This document shows positions 45,927 through 56,430 of a stretch of DNA of 61,476 nucleotides, piece by piece. The stretch's first letter is position 1. Each line of letters begins with the position of its first letter. A program made the position numbers and the translations under genes. This stretch comes from Flammeovirgaceae bacterium. GTDB taxonomy: Bacteria > Bacteroidota > Bacteroidia > Cytophagales > Cyclobacteriaceae. The stretch is from positions 1-61,476 of the forward strand of contig JADJRT010000020.1 in the NCBI GenBank assembly GCA_016712035.1. The letters are read 5' to 3'. The notes below the pieces were generated by a model. That model did no database searches. It saw only the letters and a program-made list of their open reading frames with translations, and had not been told where the DNA came from.

Positions 45927-47684
45927 ATGCTAAGAACTCATACATGCGGTGAACTGCGACTAAACGATGTAAATAAACAAGTTACCTTGACCGGCTGGGT
46001 GCAACGCACCCGCGATAAAGGAAGTTTATTATGGATTGACCTGCGCGATCGGTATGGAATTACTCAGTTGTTTTTAGAAGAAGGAAAGAGTGACGCTGCC
46101 TTGTTGGAAACTGCACGAAAAACAGGTCGCGAATTTGTAGTTAAAGTACAAGGAACAGTAGTAGCGCGCGTTTCTAAAAACGATAAAATAGCTACGGGCG
46201 ATATTGAGATTAGGGTTGCTTCACTTGAAATTCTGAATCCTTCCAAAGTTCCGCCTTTTACCATCGAAGATAATACCGATGGTGGTGACGACTTGAGAAT
46301 GAAATATCGGTACCTGGATTTACGCAGAAATCCGGTTCGCGAAAATTTAATGCTCCGCCACAAAGTAGCCCAGCAAACCCGGGTTTATCTCGATGGTTTA
46401 AACTTCATTGAAGTAGAAACACCGGTGTTGATTAAGAGCACACCCGAAGGTGCCCGCGATTTTGTGGTTCCTTCGCGCATGAACCCTGGTGAATTTTACG
46501 CATTACCGCAATCACCACAAACGTTCAAACAATTATTGATGGTCTCCGGCTTTGATCGGTACTATCAAATTGTAAAATGTTTTCGCGATGAGGACTTGCG
46601 TGCCGATCGTCAACCAGAGTTCACCCAAATAGACTGCGAGATGGCTTTCATCACTCAGGAAGATATTCTAAATACCTTCGAAGGCTTGGTGCGGCATCTT
46701 TTTAAAACTGTAAAAGGAATTGATATGCCATCAGTACCGCACATGAGTTATGCCGATGCCATGAAATATTATGGCTCCGACAAACCCGACACCCGGTTCG
46801 ATATGAAATTTGCTGAGCTAAATACCGTTGCTCAGGGAAAAGGATTTCAGGTATTTGACAGTGCCGAACTGGTGGTTGGTATTTGTGCTAAAGGTTGTGC
46901 CGAATATACACGCAAGCAATTAGATGAACTCACTGAATTTGTAAAGAAACCACAGATTGGGGCCAAGGGCTTAGTGTATGTTCAATGTAAACAAGATGAA
47001 ACGTTCAAGTCATCAGTGGATAAATTTTATTCTGCTGAAGATTTAAAGCAGTGGGCCGTTTTACTTCAGGCACAACCAGGAGATTTATTATTGGTACTTT
47101 CTGGTGAAAAAGAAAAAACGCAAAAAGCATTGAGCGAACTTCGTTTACGCATGGGCGAAACATTGGGCCGTCGCGACAAAAATAAATTCTCAGCACTCTG
47201 GGTAATTGATTTTCCATTGCTGGAATGGAATGAGGATACAAAACGTTGGCACGCTATGCACCATCCGTTTACCTCGCCAAAGCCAGCCGATATGAATTTA
47301 CTGGATAGTGATCCCGGTAAGGTGCGTGCTAATGCATACGACATGGTTATCAACGGAACTGAAGTGGGTGGTGGTTCGATTCGTATTCATGATAGGACTA
47401 CACAGCAACTAATGTTCTCTAAACTTGGTTTCAGCGAAGAAGAAGCTAAAAAGCAGTTCGGCTTTTTAATGGACGCCTTTGAATTTGGTGCACCGCCCCA
47501 TGGTGGTATTGCATTTGGTTTTGATCGACTCTGTTCACTTTTTGGCGGTGCCGATTCGATCCGTGATTTTATCGCATTCCCTAAAAATAATTCCGGTCGC
47601 GATACGATGATTGATACACCTTCTACCATTTCGAAGGAACAACTTAAAGAACTGGCTATTGACGTGAAGATGCCGAACCCCTAA
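45927..47684 (+). CDS. aspS: Aspartate--tRNA ligase
   Basis: Class II aminoacyl-tRNA synthetase of 585 residues. N-terminal OB-fold anticodon-binding domain (VTLTGWVQRTRDKGSLLWID); motif 2 FRDEDLRADRQPEFTQIDCE; the bacterial GAD insert around residues 290-420; motif 3 GIAFGFDRLCSLFGG. The bacterial-type length and insert separate it from archaeal non-discriminating enzymes, although tRNA specificity cannot be decided from sequence by eye. The frame is intact and a TPR lipoprotein gene follows. Confidence 0.95.
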   Translation: MLRTHTCGELRLNDVNKQVTLTGWVQRTRDKGSLLWIDLRDRYGITQLFLEEGKSDAALLETARKTGREFVVKVQGTVVARVSKNDKIATGDIEIRVASLEILNPSKVPPFTIEDNTDGGDDLRMKYRYLDLRRNPVRENLMLRHKVAQQTRVYLDGLNFIEVETPVLIKSTPEGARDFVVPSRMNPGEFYALPQSPQTFKQLLMVSGFDRYYQIVKCFRDEDLRADRQPEFTQIDCEMAFITQEDILNTFEGLVRHLFKTVKGIDMPSVPHMSYADAMKYYGSDKPDTRFDMKFAELNTVAQGKGFQVFDSAELVVGICAKGCAEYTRKQLDELTEFVKKPQIGAKGLVYVQCKQDETFKSSVDKFYSAEDLKQWAVLLQAQPGDLLLVLSGEKEKTQKALSELRLRMGETLGRRDKNKFSALWVIDFPLLEWNEDTKRWHAMHHPFTSPKPADMNLLDSDPGKVRANAYDMVINGTEVGGGSIRIHDRTTQQLMFSKLGFSEEEAKKQFGFLMDAFEFGAPPHGGIAFGFDRLCSLFGGADSIRDFIAFPKNNSGRDTMIDTPSTISKEQLKELAIDVKMPNP

Positions 47685-47694
47685 CTTTAATCAC

Positions 47695-48616
47695 ATGAAA
47701 CAAATCCTTACTTTCCTTTCTGACAGTAATACTTTTGGCCTGCGATAAAAGTGATGATTACTTTAAGAAAGGTAAGGCCGCTTTCGATCAGGGTGATTAT
47801 AAACTTGCAATTGCAAATTTTGATTCTGTGTTGGCATTGAAACCAAACCATGCGGAAGCTGTTGCTACCCGGGCAAGTGCCCTTTACAATACGAATGATT
47901 ATGTAGGGGCGTTGGTGGGCTACACACGAGGAATCGAACTATGGCCAAAAGATCAGCAAAATGAAATTACACTTGCTCGTATTTATGCCGATCGGGCAGA
48001 TTGTTATAGCGCGTTGGAAAAGTATGAAGAAGCTATGGAAGACTATTCTATGGCGATTGCCAAAGATGAAACGCTGGCAAGGGCCTATGCAGGAAGAGGT
48101 ACAACTTACTATGTATCAGGTAATCCTGAAAAGGCCAAAATAGATTTTGAAAAAGCGCTTTCCATTGATCAAACCATGGCAGAAGCATATTATGGATTGG
48201 GAAACCTAAAATTTGATATGAAAGATTTTTCCGGAGCAATTCCGGATTACGATAAAGCGATTGCGGCTAATCCATCAGTAAGTGATTACTTCATGGATCG
48301 TGGAGATTCTTACTATATGACTGAAGAATATAGCAAGGCTGTTGAAGATTTTACAAGCGCCATTGAACTTGATCCTACCTTTGCAAAGGCGTATGTTTTT
48401 CGTGGGGATGCTAGAGATGAATTAGGTCAATCAAATGAAGCCATCGAAGATTATCTTAAAGCTTTGGAAATTAATCCTACCTATGGGCTTGCCTACTACA
48501 ATTTAGGGGTAACCAAACAAGGATTGAAGGACAAAAGCGGAGCGTGTGATGCTTTTAAGAAAGCCGTAGCGGCAGGATATAAGAATGCAGAGCCATTCGC
48601 TGCGGATTGTAAATAA
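47695..48616 (+). CDS. TPR-repeat lipoprotein, one frameshift in the signal peptide
   Basis: About 305 residues. The start MKQILTF at 47695 and the lipobox LTVILLAC are in different frames; a one-base change in CCTTTCTG near 47717 joins them. The mature part is made of tandem tetratricopeptide repeats (KGKAAFDQGDYKLAIANFDS, YADRADCYSALEKYEEAMED, YGLGNLKFDMKDFSGAIPDY, FRGDARDELGQSNEAIEDYL). It would be a scaffold on the periplasmic or outer-membrane side. No partner is indicated. Confidence 0.78.
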
Positions 48617-48732
48617 AGAGCATTCAAAACTTTGTAACCGCCTTCGACAAAGTTCAGTCTTACACTGAGATTTTTAAAAATCATTTAACCGATCGCTAAA
48701 AATATTGCAGCATCCCAATAATACGGATGTAA

Positions 48733-49509
48733 TTAATCCAGCAATTGAGTTGTTTCCTCCGCATCAATGGAAATATCATCTTCACCCACATCGTCAAAAG
48801 GATTCTCGAGATGATCTTGAATATTATCTAAGCTTACCAGAATGAAACTATAAAGTACCGGCATAACATACTCAAGCGAAGCTGAATAATCACCTACGGT
48901 ACTGGCAAAATAAGGCCCATAGATAATTGGAAATATATAAATGAAGACTTTGGAATAGGTTCGAAGTGTAATAGGCGTTCGATAATTATGAATAATTTTC
49001 ATGTTATCGAAGGCAATAATGATTTTGCTAACGTACTGACTGGCTCTCGAAATCTCACCGCTCTGCACGCCATAATTTCTCATCTCATTTGTTATGTGCG
49101 ACAGGCGGGAGAATAATTTATACATGTTTGCTTCATTTTGCTTCCATTCATGATCACGCTCGGTTTTAAACATGTCACGCATAAGCTTCATCATATCAAA
49201 GATGGCTTGTTTGGTGCGAGCCGGGAGATCATGATTCTTATCAACCGACCAGTCGCGCGTTGCATAGTAAATGGCAATAGCATGACCTTTAAAATCCGCA
49301 AATCGTTGGAGGGCAGTCTCTCTACGCGTATAAGCCGATCCGATTGAAAAAACCACGGGAAAAACTATGGCTACCCCTACAAGCATATCTGGAAACTTGG
49401 CAGTAAGTCCCAATTTAAAACAGGCGTATGTTGAAATTACAGATAAGGCCGTAATGATAAACGTCTTATAATTGATGATTAAGCTAAAACTGCGAATAAT
49501 TCGTTTCAT
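48733..49509 (-). CDS. Bestrophin-like anion channel family protein
   Basis: 258-residue membrane protein. N-terminal helices (FIITALSVISTYACFKLGLT, MLVGVAIVFPVVFSIGSAYT), a long helical cytoplasmic part, then KIIHNYRTPITLRTYSKVFI and SFILVSLDNIQDHLENPFDD. The NPFD-containing end and the RTP-type motif are characteristic of bestrophin/UPF0187 proteins, which form pentameric anion channels. It is not linked in function to its neighbours. The frame is intact. Confidence 0.75.
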   Translation of the reverse strand: MKRIIRSFSLIINYKTFIITALSVISTYACFKLGLTAKFPDMLVGVAIVFPVVFSIGSAYTRRETALQRFADFKGHAIAIYYATRDWSVDKNHDLPARTKQAIFDMMKLMRDMFKTERDHEWKQNEANMYKLFSRLSHITNEMRNYGVQSGEISRASQYVSKIIIAFDNMKIIHNYRTPITLRTYSKVFIYIFPIIYGPYFASTVGDYSASLEYVMPVLYSFILVSLDNIQDHLENPFDDVGEDDISIDAEETTQLLD

Positions 49510-49613
49510 GTTTTTTTATTATAGACTCTGAAAATTCCCGAAAAGGAATGAGGTTACCAAATTGTTAAGCAACTATAAAGAATAGTAATAAAAAATGATT
49601 GAAGTCATATTGG

Positions 49614-50843
49614 TTAATCCTCAACAACTTCTACCTCAACACGAACATTCCTGCGAGCGTTATTGCTATTCTTATCGTGGATCATGCGGCTGCCTCCCCA
49701 GGCTTTGATGTCGATACGATCTTCGGCAATCTGTTGAGCAACAAGCCATTCTTTGATAATCAACGCTCTTTGGTATGATAGGTCTTTGGCTGATCCTGAA
49801 CCCTCTTCAACATCCACACTTAGTTCGAAGAAATTCTTGCTTGGTCCCATGGTGACAATCTTTCCACGCGCATTGCCGTTGGTATGGCCATGGAGCACAA
49901 TTTTATACCGCTCGTTCGAATTCATAAACTCAAGCAGTCGTAACAATTCATATTTGGACTCCGGAAGCATAACCGCGGCATCATTAAAAAAATACACATT
50001 GTAAAGTGTTTCTATATCACCTTTATGAAGTCGTGACAAATCAAACTTGATCACGTAATGATTATCACGCCATTCTATATACTCAGGCATACTTTCCTTT
50101 GTTATATCAGTCACAACAAGATCATGCTGTACCTTTCTAAACCCAAAGGAAGTACCGATCAACGAAAGTTTACCCGATTTATTTTTTGGATCAGGAAGGG
50201 TTGTTCCCTCATGCGCTTTTACTGTCTTAATCAGCCGCGCTACATCACCATCAACTATTTCTACCTCGCCATCAATAGGTTCACTATTTGTGGGATTATA
50301 AATGTAAAATAAAACTTCAGCGTCCTTAAGAAGTGGGACTTCTTTTGAACTTGCTTCATCGCGCTTAGCGACATCTACCTTTACTTCAACCTTATTAGAA
50401 AATACCTCATCCTTACCTACATCTATTCGAACTTCGTCAACAATGGGTGCCTGCACAAACTCTTGCTTCAATTCCGTTGAACCCTGTATCTGTTCTGTTA
50501 CAGGCGGAGTATACCCTTCTTTCATTATCCTTACCCAGGCATCGGTAAACCCACCATCTTTTCTGGTTTTCAACATCTGTTCAATCGACTCGTCAAAGTC
50601 AGTGTAATAATCCAGGTAGATATAGTAAAACTTTCTGCCTAAGTCGTAACCGAATTTAGTATGCAAGCCCGCGTTGTTTAATTTAGAAACATAAGCTTCC
50701 ATATATTTTTCCTGACCCATGCGATAAGCTGCAACAACGATGTAATAACCTTTCTGAAGATACTCGCCTTTAGGGTTGGGGTCAGTAAATGATACCGAAA
50801 AAAGGCCTAGCACAATAGCCAAGGCACATGCATAGCCACGCAT
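49614..50843 (-). CDS. Secreted SPOR-like / OmpA-C domain protein
   Basis: 409-residue exported protein. Signal about 1-20; SPOR-like domain (about 30-110, KGYYIVVAAYRMGQEKYMEA); a low-complexity Val/Glu/Lys linker; a beta-rich middle (EVLFYIYNPTNSEPIDGEVE); then an OmpA-type peptidoglycan-binding domain with YFFNDAAVMLPESKYELLRL, IVLHGHTNGNARG and SYQRALIIKEWLV. The domains suggest binding to denuded glycan strands and peptidoglycan, as in envelope scaffolds or gliding and secretion accessory proteins of Bacteroidota. The specific role is unknown. Confidence 0.75.
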   Translation of the reverse strand: MRGYACALAIVLGLFSVSFTDPNPKGEYLQKGYYIVVAAYRMGQEKYMEAYVSKLNNAGLHTKFGYDLGRKFYYIYLDYYTDFDESIEQMLKTRKDGGFTDAWVRIMKEGYTPPVTEQIQGSTELKQEFVQAPIVDEVRIDVGKDEVFSNKVEVKVDVAKRDEASSKEVPLLKDAEVLFYIYNPTNSEPIDGEVEIVDGDVARLIKTVKAHEGTTLPDPKNKSGKLSLIGTSFGFRKVQHDLVVTDITKESMPEYIEWRDNHYVIKFDLSRLHKGDIETLYNVYFFNDAAVMLPESKYELLRLLEFMNSNERYKIVLHGHTNGNARGKIVTMGPSKNFFELSVDVEEGSGSAKDLSYQRALIIKEWLVAQQIAEDRIDIKAWGGSRMIHDKNSNNARRNVRVEVEVVED

Positions 50844-50909
50844 AGATGAGGGGTTTGGTTAGATAAAGATTGTGGAAAAAGTGATTTTTGCAATGAACAC
50901 CTCTGACTG

Positions 50910-51865
50910 CTACCTCGAACCAATCATTTCCTTTAAGAACCCATACCCATAACCGGCCAGTTGAATGAGTGCAGCAGGCACACTTAACAGCGACACAGCT
51001 ATTGAATGTGTTGTCAAATAACAATCAATACTAAGTGCTAAAAAATAGATACAATAGACGGCAACGCACGTTAACGCTAACACAGGAAAGATTGGAAATA
51101 GGAGCGGCAAAAGAATTATGCCCAGTAAAAAGAATGCCGGGAACCAATGAGTTACCTTAACTTCACCTGGATGTGCTTTGCCAACCAAGGCCCGACCTTT
51201 ACCAAAATTTGCAACCTGGTAAAAAATTCTGTGAAGTTTGTTCTTCGCTTATGGTACACGAAGGCTTCGGGTATCAGGCCTATATGAAATCCAAACTTAC
51301 GCATGCGCACACTTAACTCAATGTCTTCTGCCAGGCGATCAAATTTAAATCCACCAGTTTGTTCAAAAACCTTTCGGCTCATGCCCATATTAAAACTTCG
51401 AGGCTGAAACCCCTTCGATTTGCCACCCCTGATTCCACCCGTAGTAAATAGGGATGACATGGTGTAACCCATTGCTTGTTGAGCCATGGCGAAGTTTTGA
51501 TGACCTCGATCAGGCCCGCCCCAGGCATCGAGTGGTTCGCTCTTTAAAAATTTCTCGACAGATTCGAAATAGTGTTCTGGTACTATGCAGTCGCTATCGA
51601 ATACAACAAAATATTCACCCTTTGCTCGCTCAAATCCAAAATTCCGGCTTGGGCCAGGTCCGCTATTGGGTTTATAAAAATAGTGTATTGTCAACCGACT
51701 CGAGTAATCCTCATACACCTTTTCACTTGTTAGAGACGATCCATCTTCAACCAAAATTACTTCAAAGTTCTGGTTTGTTTGGCGAGTCAGGCTCTCTAGC
51801 AGTTCTTGTATCTCCTGAGGGCGGTTATATACGGGAACTACTACAGAAAATTGGGGTATATGCAT
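50910..51865 (-). CDS. Family 2 glycosyltransferase with C-terminal membrane helices, one frameshift
   Basis: About 319 residues. GT-A fold: VVVPVYNRPQEIQELLESL, EVILVEDGSS, the DxD-type VVFDSDCIVPEHYF, and GGFKFDRLAEDIELSVRMR (ED acid/base motif). After a one-base loss near 51205 the frame continues QNFGKGRALVGKAHPGEVKV, then two or three membrane helices (FFLLGIILLPLLFPIFPVLA). It probably transfers sugars to lipid or polysaccharide at the inner membrane. The gene is divergent from the plug-domain gene at 51965. Confidence 0.8.
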
Positions 51866-51964
51866 ACCTCGTAAAAATAGCTAAATCAAAGATACTACCA
51901 TCAGTCCAAATTGATGTGATAGTACAGATAAGTTTTTATACCTTTCTAAGTAGGTTCAAAAAAT

Positions 51965-54789
51965 TTGAAATCAAAAATCGTGAGGTTATTTAAAGCGAAC
52001 ATCGGCTGGTGGTTCTTTTTCATTTCTGTCTTTGGTGCGTACGGGCAATCGGGCCAAATTATTGGTAAAGTAATCGACTCGAAAACGCTGGAGCCACTAC
52101 CCTTCGCGAATATATTTATAAACCAAACTACACTAGGAACAGCTGCCGATGAAACTGGAAGCTTTGTTCTCACTGATGTCCCCGAAGGTTTAAATGAGGT
52201 AGTCGTATCCTTTGTAGGTTACCAATCCTATCAAACAAAAGTTCAGATAATAACGGGAAAAGGAATTCAACTTAATGTACGATTAGCGATTGATGAAAAA
52301 CAGTTGGAAACCGTAGTGGTAACCGGCACACGCGATAAAGCCTGGGAGAAGCAACTCAAAAATTTTGAAAAGGTTTTTTTTGGTAACACGCAGTTCGCTA
52401 AAGCGTGCACGATACTCAATCCATGGGTATTGGAATTCAAAGAGTCAAAAGTAAATGGAAAAGATTTCTTTACTGCCAGTGCAGCACAGCCACTCGAAAT
52501 TGAGAATACTGCATTGGGCTATCGGATTGATTATTACTTAAAAATGATGGTATCTACCAGTGATGGCTATAATATAATGGGTGAAGTACGCTTCAAAGAA
52601 TTACCCACTAACGATCCGCAAGTCTTAAAGTCGTACAATCAAAACCGAACGCAATCCTATCAAGGTTCACTAAGGCACTTAATGAAGGCGTTGGTTACGG
52701 GTAGTGTGAAAGAAGAGGGCTTCAATCTCTATACGGATAAAAGTGGTTACGAAAACAATCCATATCGATCAGCGGTTTTTGCAGCGCAACTTGATAAGTC
52801 AATCGAATCCTTTTCAATAAAAGATATACTTACAGAAAATAATAAGGAATTCAGCATTCAGGTTAAAAACAGATTAGAAGTACATTTTACAAGGGCTCGT
52901 TCAAATGTTAAAGTCTATAGCGACATTTCTTATCATGTTTCCTGGCTACAGGTAAACGGTGGAGTGCTAAAAGTAAATGCGCAAGGTATTGTTCTGAATC
53001 CAGGCAATCTCATCGTGCTGGGGGCGATGAACGATGCACAGGTTGCTGATCTACTTCCCAATAATTATTCTCCAGAGATAATGCAAAATCTGGAAGTGAC
53101 AGAAACGGTTACCCCTATTCAAAATAAATTGAAACAACTTGAAGAAAAAGTTTATATCCAAACAGACAAGCCTTATTATTATCCTGGAGAAAAAATCTGG
53201 TTTAAAACCTATTTGAATTACCGAAGTTCGGAATCTATGGATTCCTTAAGCAAGGTTTTATATGTTGAGTTTATTGATCCTTCTAAGAAAATTATTTTGT
53301 CAAAGTCCTTATTTATTGACGGTGGAACAAGTAGCGGACACTTTGAGTTGCCCGAAAATCTCAACAAGGGTACCTACGGTATCCGGGGTTACACAAACTG
53401 GATGCTAAACTACAACCGGGATATTGCTGTTATGTATTTACCGTTTTAGGAAATTATGAAAGACCTTTGAGCTATGAGCAGGATAGTCTGACACAACAAG
53501 GCAGCGAAGTAAAATTGATTTCATCAAAAAAGGCCTTTAACCCTCGCGAAAAAATAAAATTAGAATTTGCAATAAGAAATGAAGATGGTACACCACGACC
53601 TGCAGAATTATCTATATCGGTAACCGATCTTAATCAGGTTATAGACATCGGTAACAATAAAAATAATATCCTGACGGAGTTTGACCTTCAGGAATGGAAT
53701 AGCAAAGATTATTTAACAACCGAAATCAATTATGCTATAGAAACCGGTATTACACTGGTAGGTACATATCGTGGTAAAAAGGGAAAGCCGGAAAAGAATA
53801 CGTTTAATATCGTGATTGGCAATTTTAGCGATGTTAAAGAAGTTGAATCCGATAAACAAGGTAACTTTAAGGTTACCGGATTACATTTTTACGATTCCAC
53901 TGAAATTGCGTTTCAATCTATCGGAAAAGCAAAGAAGTTTGAAGGATCGATAACATGGATAGATCGTGTGCCGCCTGCCATTAAGGAAATCAAAACAGAA
54001 ATAAAAATTTCTACCACAACAGAATCAACTATCCAGCGGGCACAGTTGCCAAAAGTTGGAACAGAGTCAACGATTCTTTTGAAAGAAGTAACGGTTAATG
54101 AAGAAGTGGATATGGAACTAAACAAAGAGAATATACCACAGGTTTACGCAAAGGCCGACATAACTATATCTGGAGATAAGATTCGTGAAGCAAGTCGAAC
54201 TTCTTTGTTCACTGCACTTCGAAGCCAAGTGCCGGGCCTGAATGTTGTTAATGGATACCTGAGGATTGGTAGCGCCTCCAACTTTATGGGCGCTTCGTCT
54301 ACCGAACCTCTTCTTATACTTGACGGGCTTCAGTTTACGGGTGGTGGAGGTGATTCTAACTACGGTAGACTCCAACAAATTAATCCGGAGATGGTTGATC
54401 GCGTTGATGTTATCAAATATGGCAGTGCCGCTATGTATGGTACGCGGGGAGGCAATGGGGTAATAATTATCACGACAATAAAAGGAGAATATGGATCATC
54501 AGATAGATTTACAGAATCTAATCTGGCTCAAAATCAAAAAGTATTGGGCTATTCAAAGGCTGGCGAATTTTTCTCACCCGATTATTCAAAATCCCAAAGC
54601 AAAAATTATCGGGATACCCGTAGCACCATTTTATGGGTAGCACAAATACGCCCCGATGATGTGTTTGGGTTAGCAACAATATCATTTTATGCTGCCGATT
54701 TGATAACTACTTATAAAATTGTTGTTGAAGGGGTTAGTGATTTGGGCGAACCTATTCGAGGAGTCTTCTATGTCAACATACAAGAATAG
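51965..54789 (+). CDS. Fusion of carboxypeptidase-regulatory, MG2-like and TonB-plug domains, one frameshift
   Basis: About 941 residues from a TTG start at 51965. Signal (WWFFFISVFGAYGQ); carboxypeptidase-regulatory-like domain with GQIIGKVIDSKTLEPLPFAN and TonB-box-like ETVVVTGTRDK; a helical and beta region; macroglobulin-like MG2 module (VYIQTDKPYYYPGEKIWFKT and LPENLNKGTYGIRGYTNWML); after a frame break near 53435 more beta-sandwich modules; then a TonB-plug-like domain (SLFTALRSQVPGLNV, LLILDGLQF, INPEMVDRVDVIKYGSAAMY, GTRGGNGVIIITT) and a short C-terminal domain. No 22-strand barrel follows. This architecture recurs in Bacteroidota, but the function is not established. Surface or outer-membrane location is inferred. 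Confidence 0.72.
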
Positions 54790-54840
54790 ATCAGTAATTA
54801 ATACAGTAGATTTAATTTTTATACTTTCAACAAACATCCA

Positions 54841-55350
54841 ATGAAAACATTATTAAGTATTCTATTTATGATTGCCTCTTATGCTTCTTGGGCACAAACA
54901 CAAGACTATTCCAAGGACACGCAAACTATTGAGGCTACACTTGAAACTCTGTATAACGTAATCTCCGGAGACCCAGGAATAGAAAGGGATTGGAAAAGAT
55001 TTAAAAATCTTTTTAAGCCAGAGGCGCGATTGATTCCCACTAGGAAAGATGACCAGGGTAACCCTACACTGAAAGCATTATCACCAGACGAATATGTGCA
55101 GCTTTTTTCTTCACGAATTTCTACAGGCTTTTTTGAGCGTGAGCTAAGTCGCCAGGTAGAAGAGTATGGAACAATCGCTCATGTTTTTAGTACCTACGAA
55201 ACCAAGGACACGAAAAATGGTCCAGCAACCAATCGGGGCATTAATAGTATTCAATTATTTAAAGATAAAGACAGGTACTACATTGTTACTATTTTTTGGT
55301 GTGCCGAGAGCATGGGATTCTCTTTGCCATCTAAATATTTGAAGCAATGA
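54841..55350 (+). CDS. Secreted NTF2-like protein
   Basis: 169-residue exported protein: signal MKTLLSILFMIASYASWAQ, then a cone-shaped NTF2/SnoaL-like fold (TIEATLETLYNVISGDPGIE, WKRFKNLFKPEARLIPTRK, EYGTIAHVFSTYETKDTKNG, GINSIQLFKDKDRYYIVTIF). Such proteins are often hydrolases or small-molecule binders without clear function. Its stop overlaps the next gene's start by 4 bases, so they are co-expressed. Confidence 0.65.
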   Translation: MKTLLSILFMIASYASWAQTQDYSKDTQTIEATLETLYNVISGDPGIERDWKRFKNLFKPEARLIPTRKDDQGNPTLKALSPDEYVQLFSSRISTGFFERELSRQVEEYGTIAHVFSTYETKDTKNGPATNRGINSIQLFKDKDRYYIVTIFWCAESMGFSLPSKYLKQ

Positions 55351-56423
55351 AAAGAAAAATAGTAGTAGGGTTACTTCTTGTTAGTTCAATTTTCAGTTTT
55401 GTTTTCTTTGGTATTTTGATTCCCGCAGGAACATTTAAAGATATCCATCCGCATTTTGAAGGCACAGTAACCAAAATTAATCTTGCTGAAACTGCCGGAC
55501 CCGAAGACATCACCATCGATCCACAAAGTGGCATTGCCTTCATTTCGGCTGACGATCGCAGAACAAACATTCAATCTCCGGGAAGCATAGCGGGTGCAAT
55601 TTTTATAATGAATCTTTCAGATTCGCTGCCTGGGTTACGGAATGTAACTCCGGCTAATACTGGAGATTTTCATCCGCATGGGATCTCCCTCTGGACAAAT
55701 CCCAATGGCAAAAAGTTCTTATTTGTTGTCAACCATCGTCAAAAAAATCCGGCACACGTTATTGAACGATTTGAATGGCGCAACGATAGCCTGATTCATC
55801 TCGAAAGTATTGAAGATAAAAATCTAATGACGAGTCCAAACGATGTTGTTGCTGTTGGTGAACGTGCATTCTATGTTACTAACGATCATGGCTATAGTGA
55901 AAAAGGGATAGGACGAACTCTGGAAGAATATTTACAACGTGCAATTGCATATGTGAATTATTTTGATGGAGAGTCATTTAAAACCGTGGCTGGCAATATT
56001 GCTTATGCCAATGGCATTAATCTTTCCTCCGATCACACGCAAATCTTTGTTGCCGCGACAAGCGGTCGAAAAATTATTATTTATGATCGGGATTTGAATT
56101 CAGGAGTTTTAACGCCTATAGAAGAAATTGAAACAAGCACAGGAGTGGATAATATAGAAGTAGATGCACAAGGCACACTTTGGGTAGGTTGTCACCCACA
56201 GTTACTTAAGTTTGTAAGCCACGCAGCCGACCCTAAAAATCATTCTCCATCCCAGGTTCTTAAAATATTCAAGGATACCAGTGGGAAATACAGAACCGAG
56301 GAAGTTTTCTTGAACGATGGAGATTATTCCGGTTCATCCACAGCCGCAGTCTACAAAGACAAAATGCTGATTGGATCCGTTTTCGAAAAGTCATTACTAT
56401 TTTGCACACTCACTGATAAATAA
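55347..56423 (+). CDS. Paraoxonase/arylesterase-like six-bladed propeller protein
   Basis: 358-residue protein with an N-terminal signal anchor (IVVGLLLVSSIFSFVFFGIL) and a SMP-30/PON-like propeller: GPEDITIDPQSGIAFISADD, GDFHPHGISLW, MTSPNDVVAVGERAFYVTND and YANGINLSSDHTQIFVAA. The Asn and Asp positions (NDVV, NDHG, NGIN, DNIEV) match calcium ligands of paraoxonases, and the histidines of FHPHG fit the catalytic pair. Lactonase or esterase activity is likely. It shares a 4-base overlap with the upstream gene and lies 7 bases before the M20 gene. Confidence 0.75.
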   Translation: MKRKIVVGLLLVSSIFSFVFFGILIPAGTFKDIHPHFEGTVTKINLAETAGPEDITIDPQSGIAFISADDRRTNIQSPGSIAGAIFIMNLSDSLPGLRNVTPANTGDFHPHGISLWTNPNGKKFLFVVNHRQKNPAHVIERFEWRNDSLIHLESIEDKNLMTSPNDVVAVGERAFYVTNDHGYSEKGIGRTLEEYLQRAIAYVNYFDGESFKTVAGNIAYANGINLSSDHTQIFVAATSGRKIIIYDRDLNSGVLTPIEEIETSTGVDNIEVDAQGTLWVGCHPQLLKFVSHAADPKNHSPSQVLKIFKDTSGKYRTEEVFLNDGDYSGSSTAAVYKDKMLIGSVFEKSLLFCTLTDK

Positions 56424-56430
56424 TCTGTTT

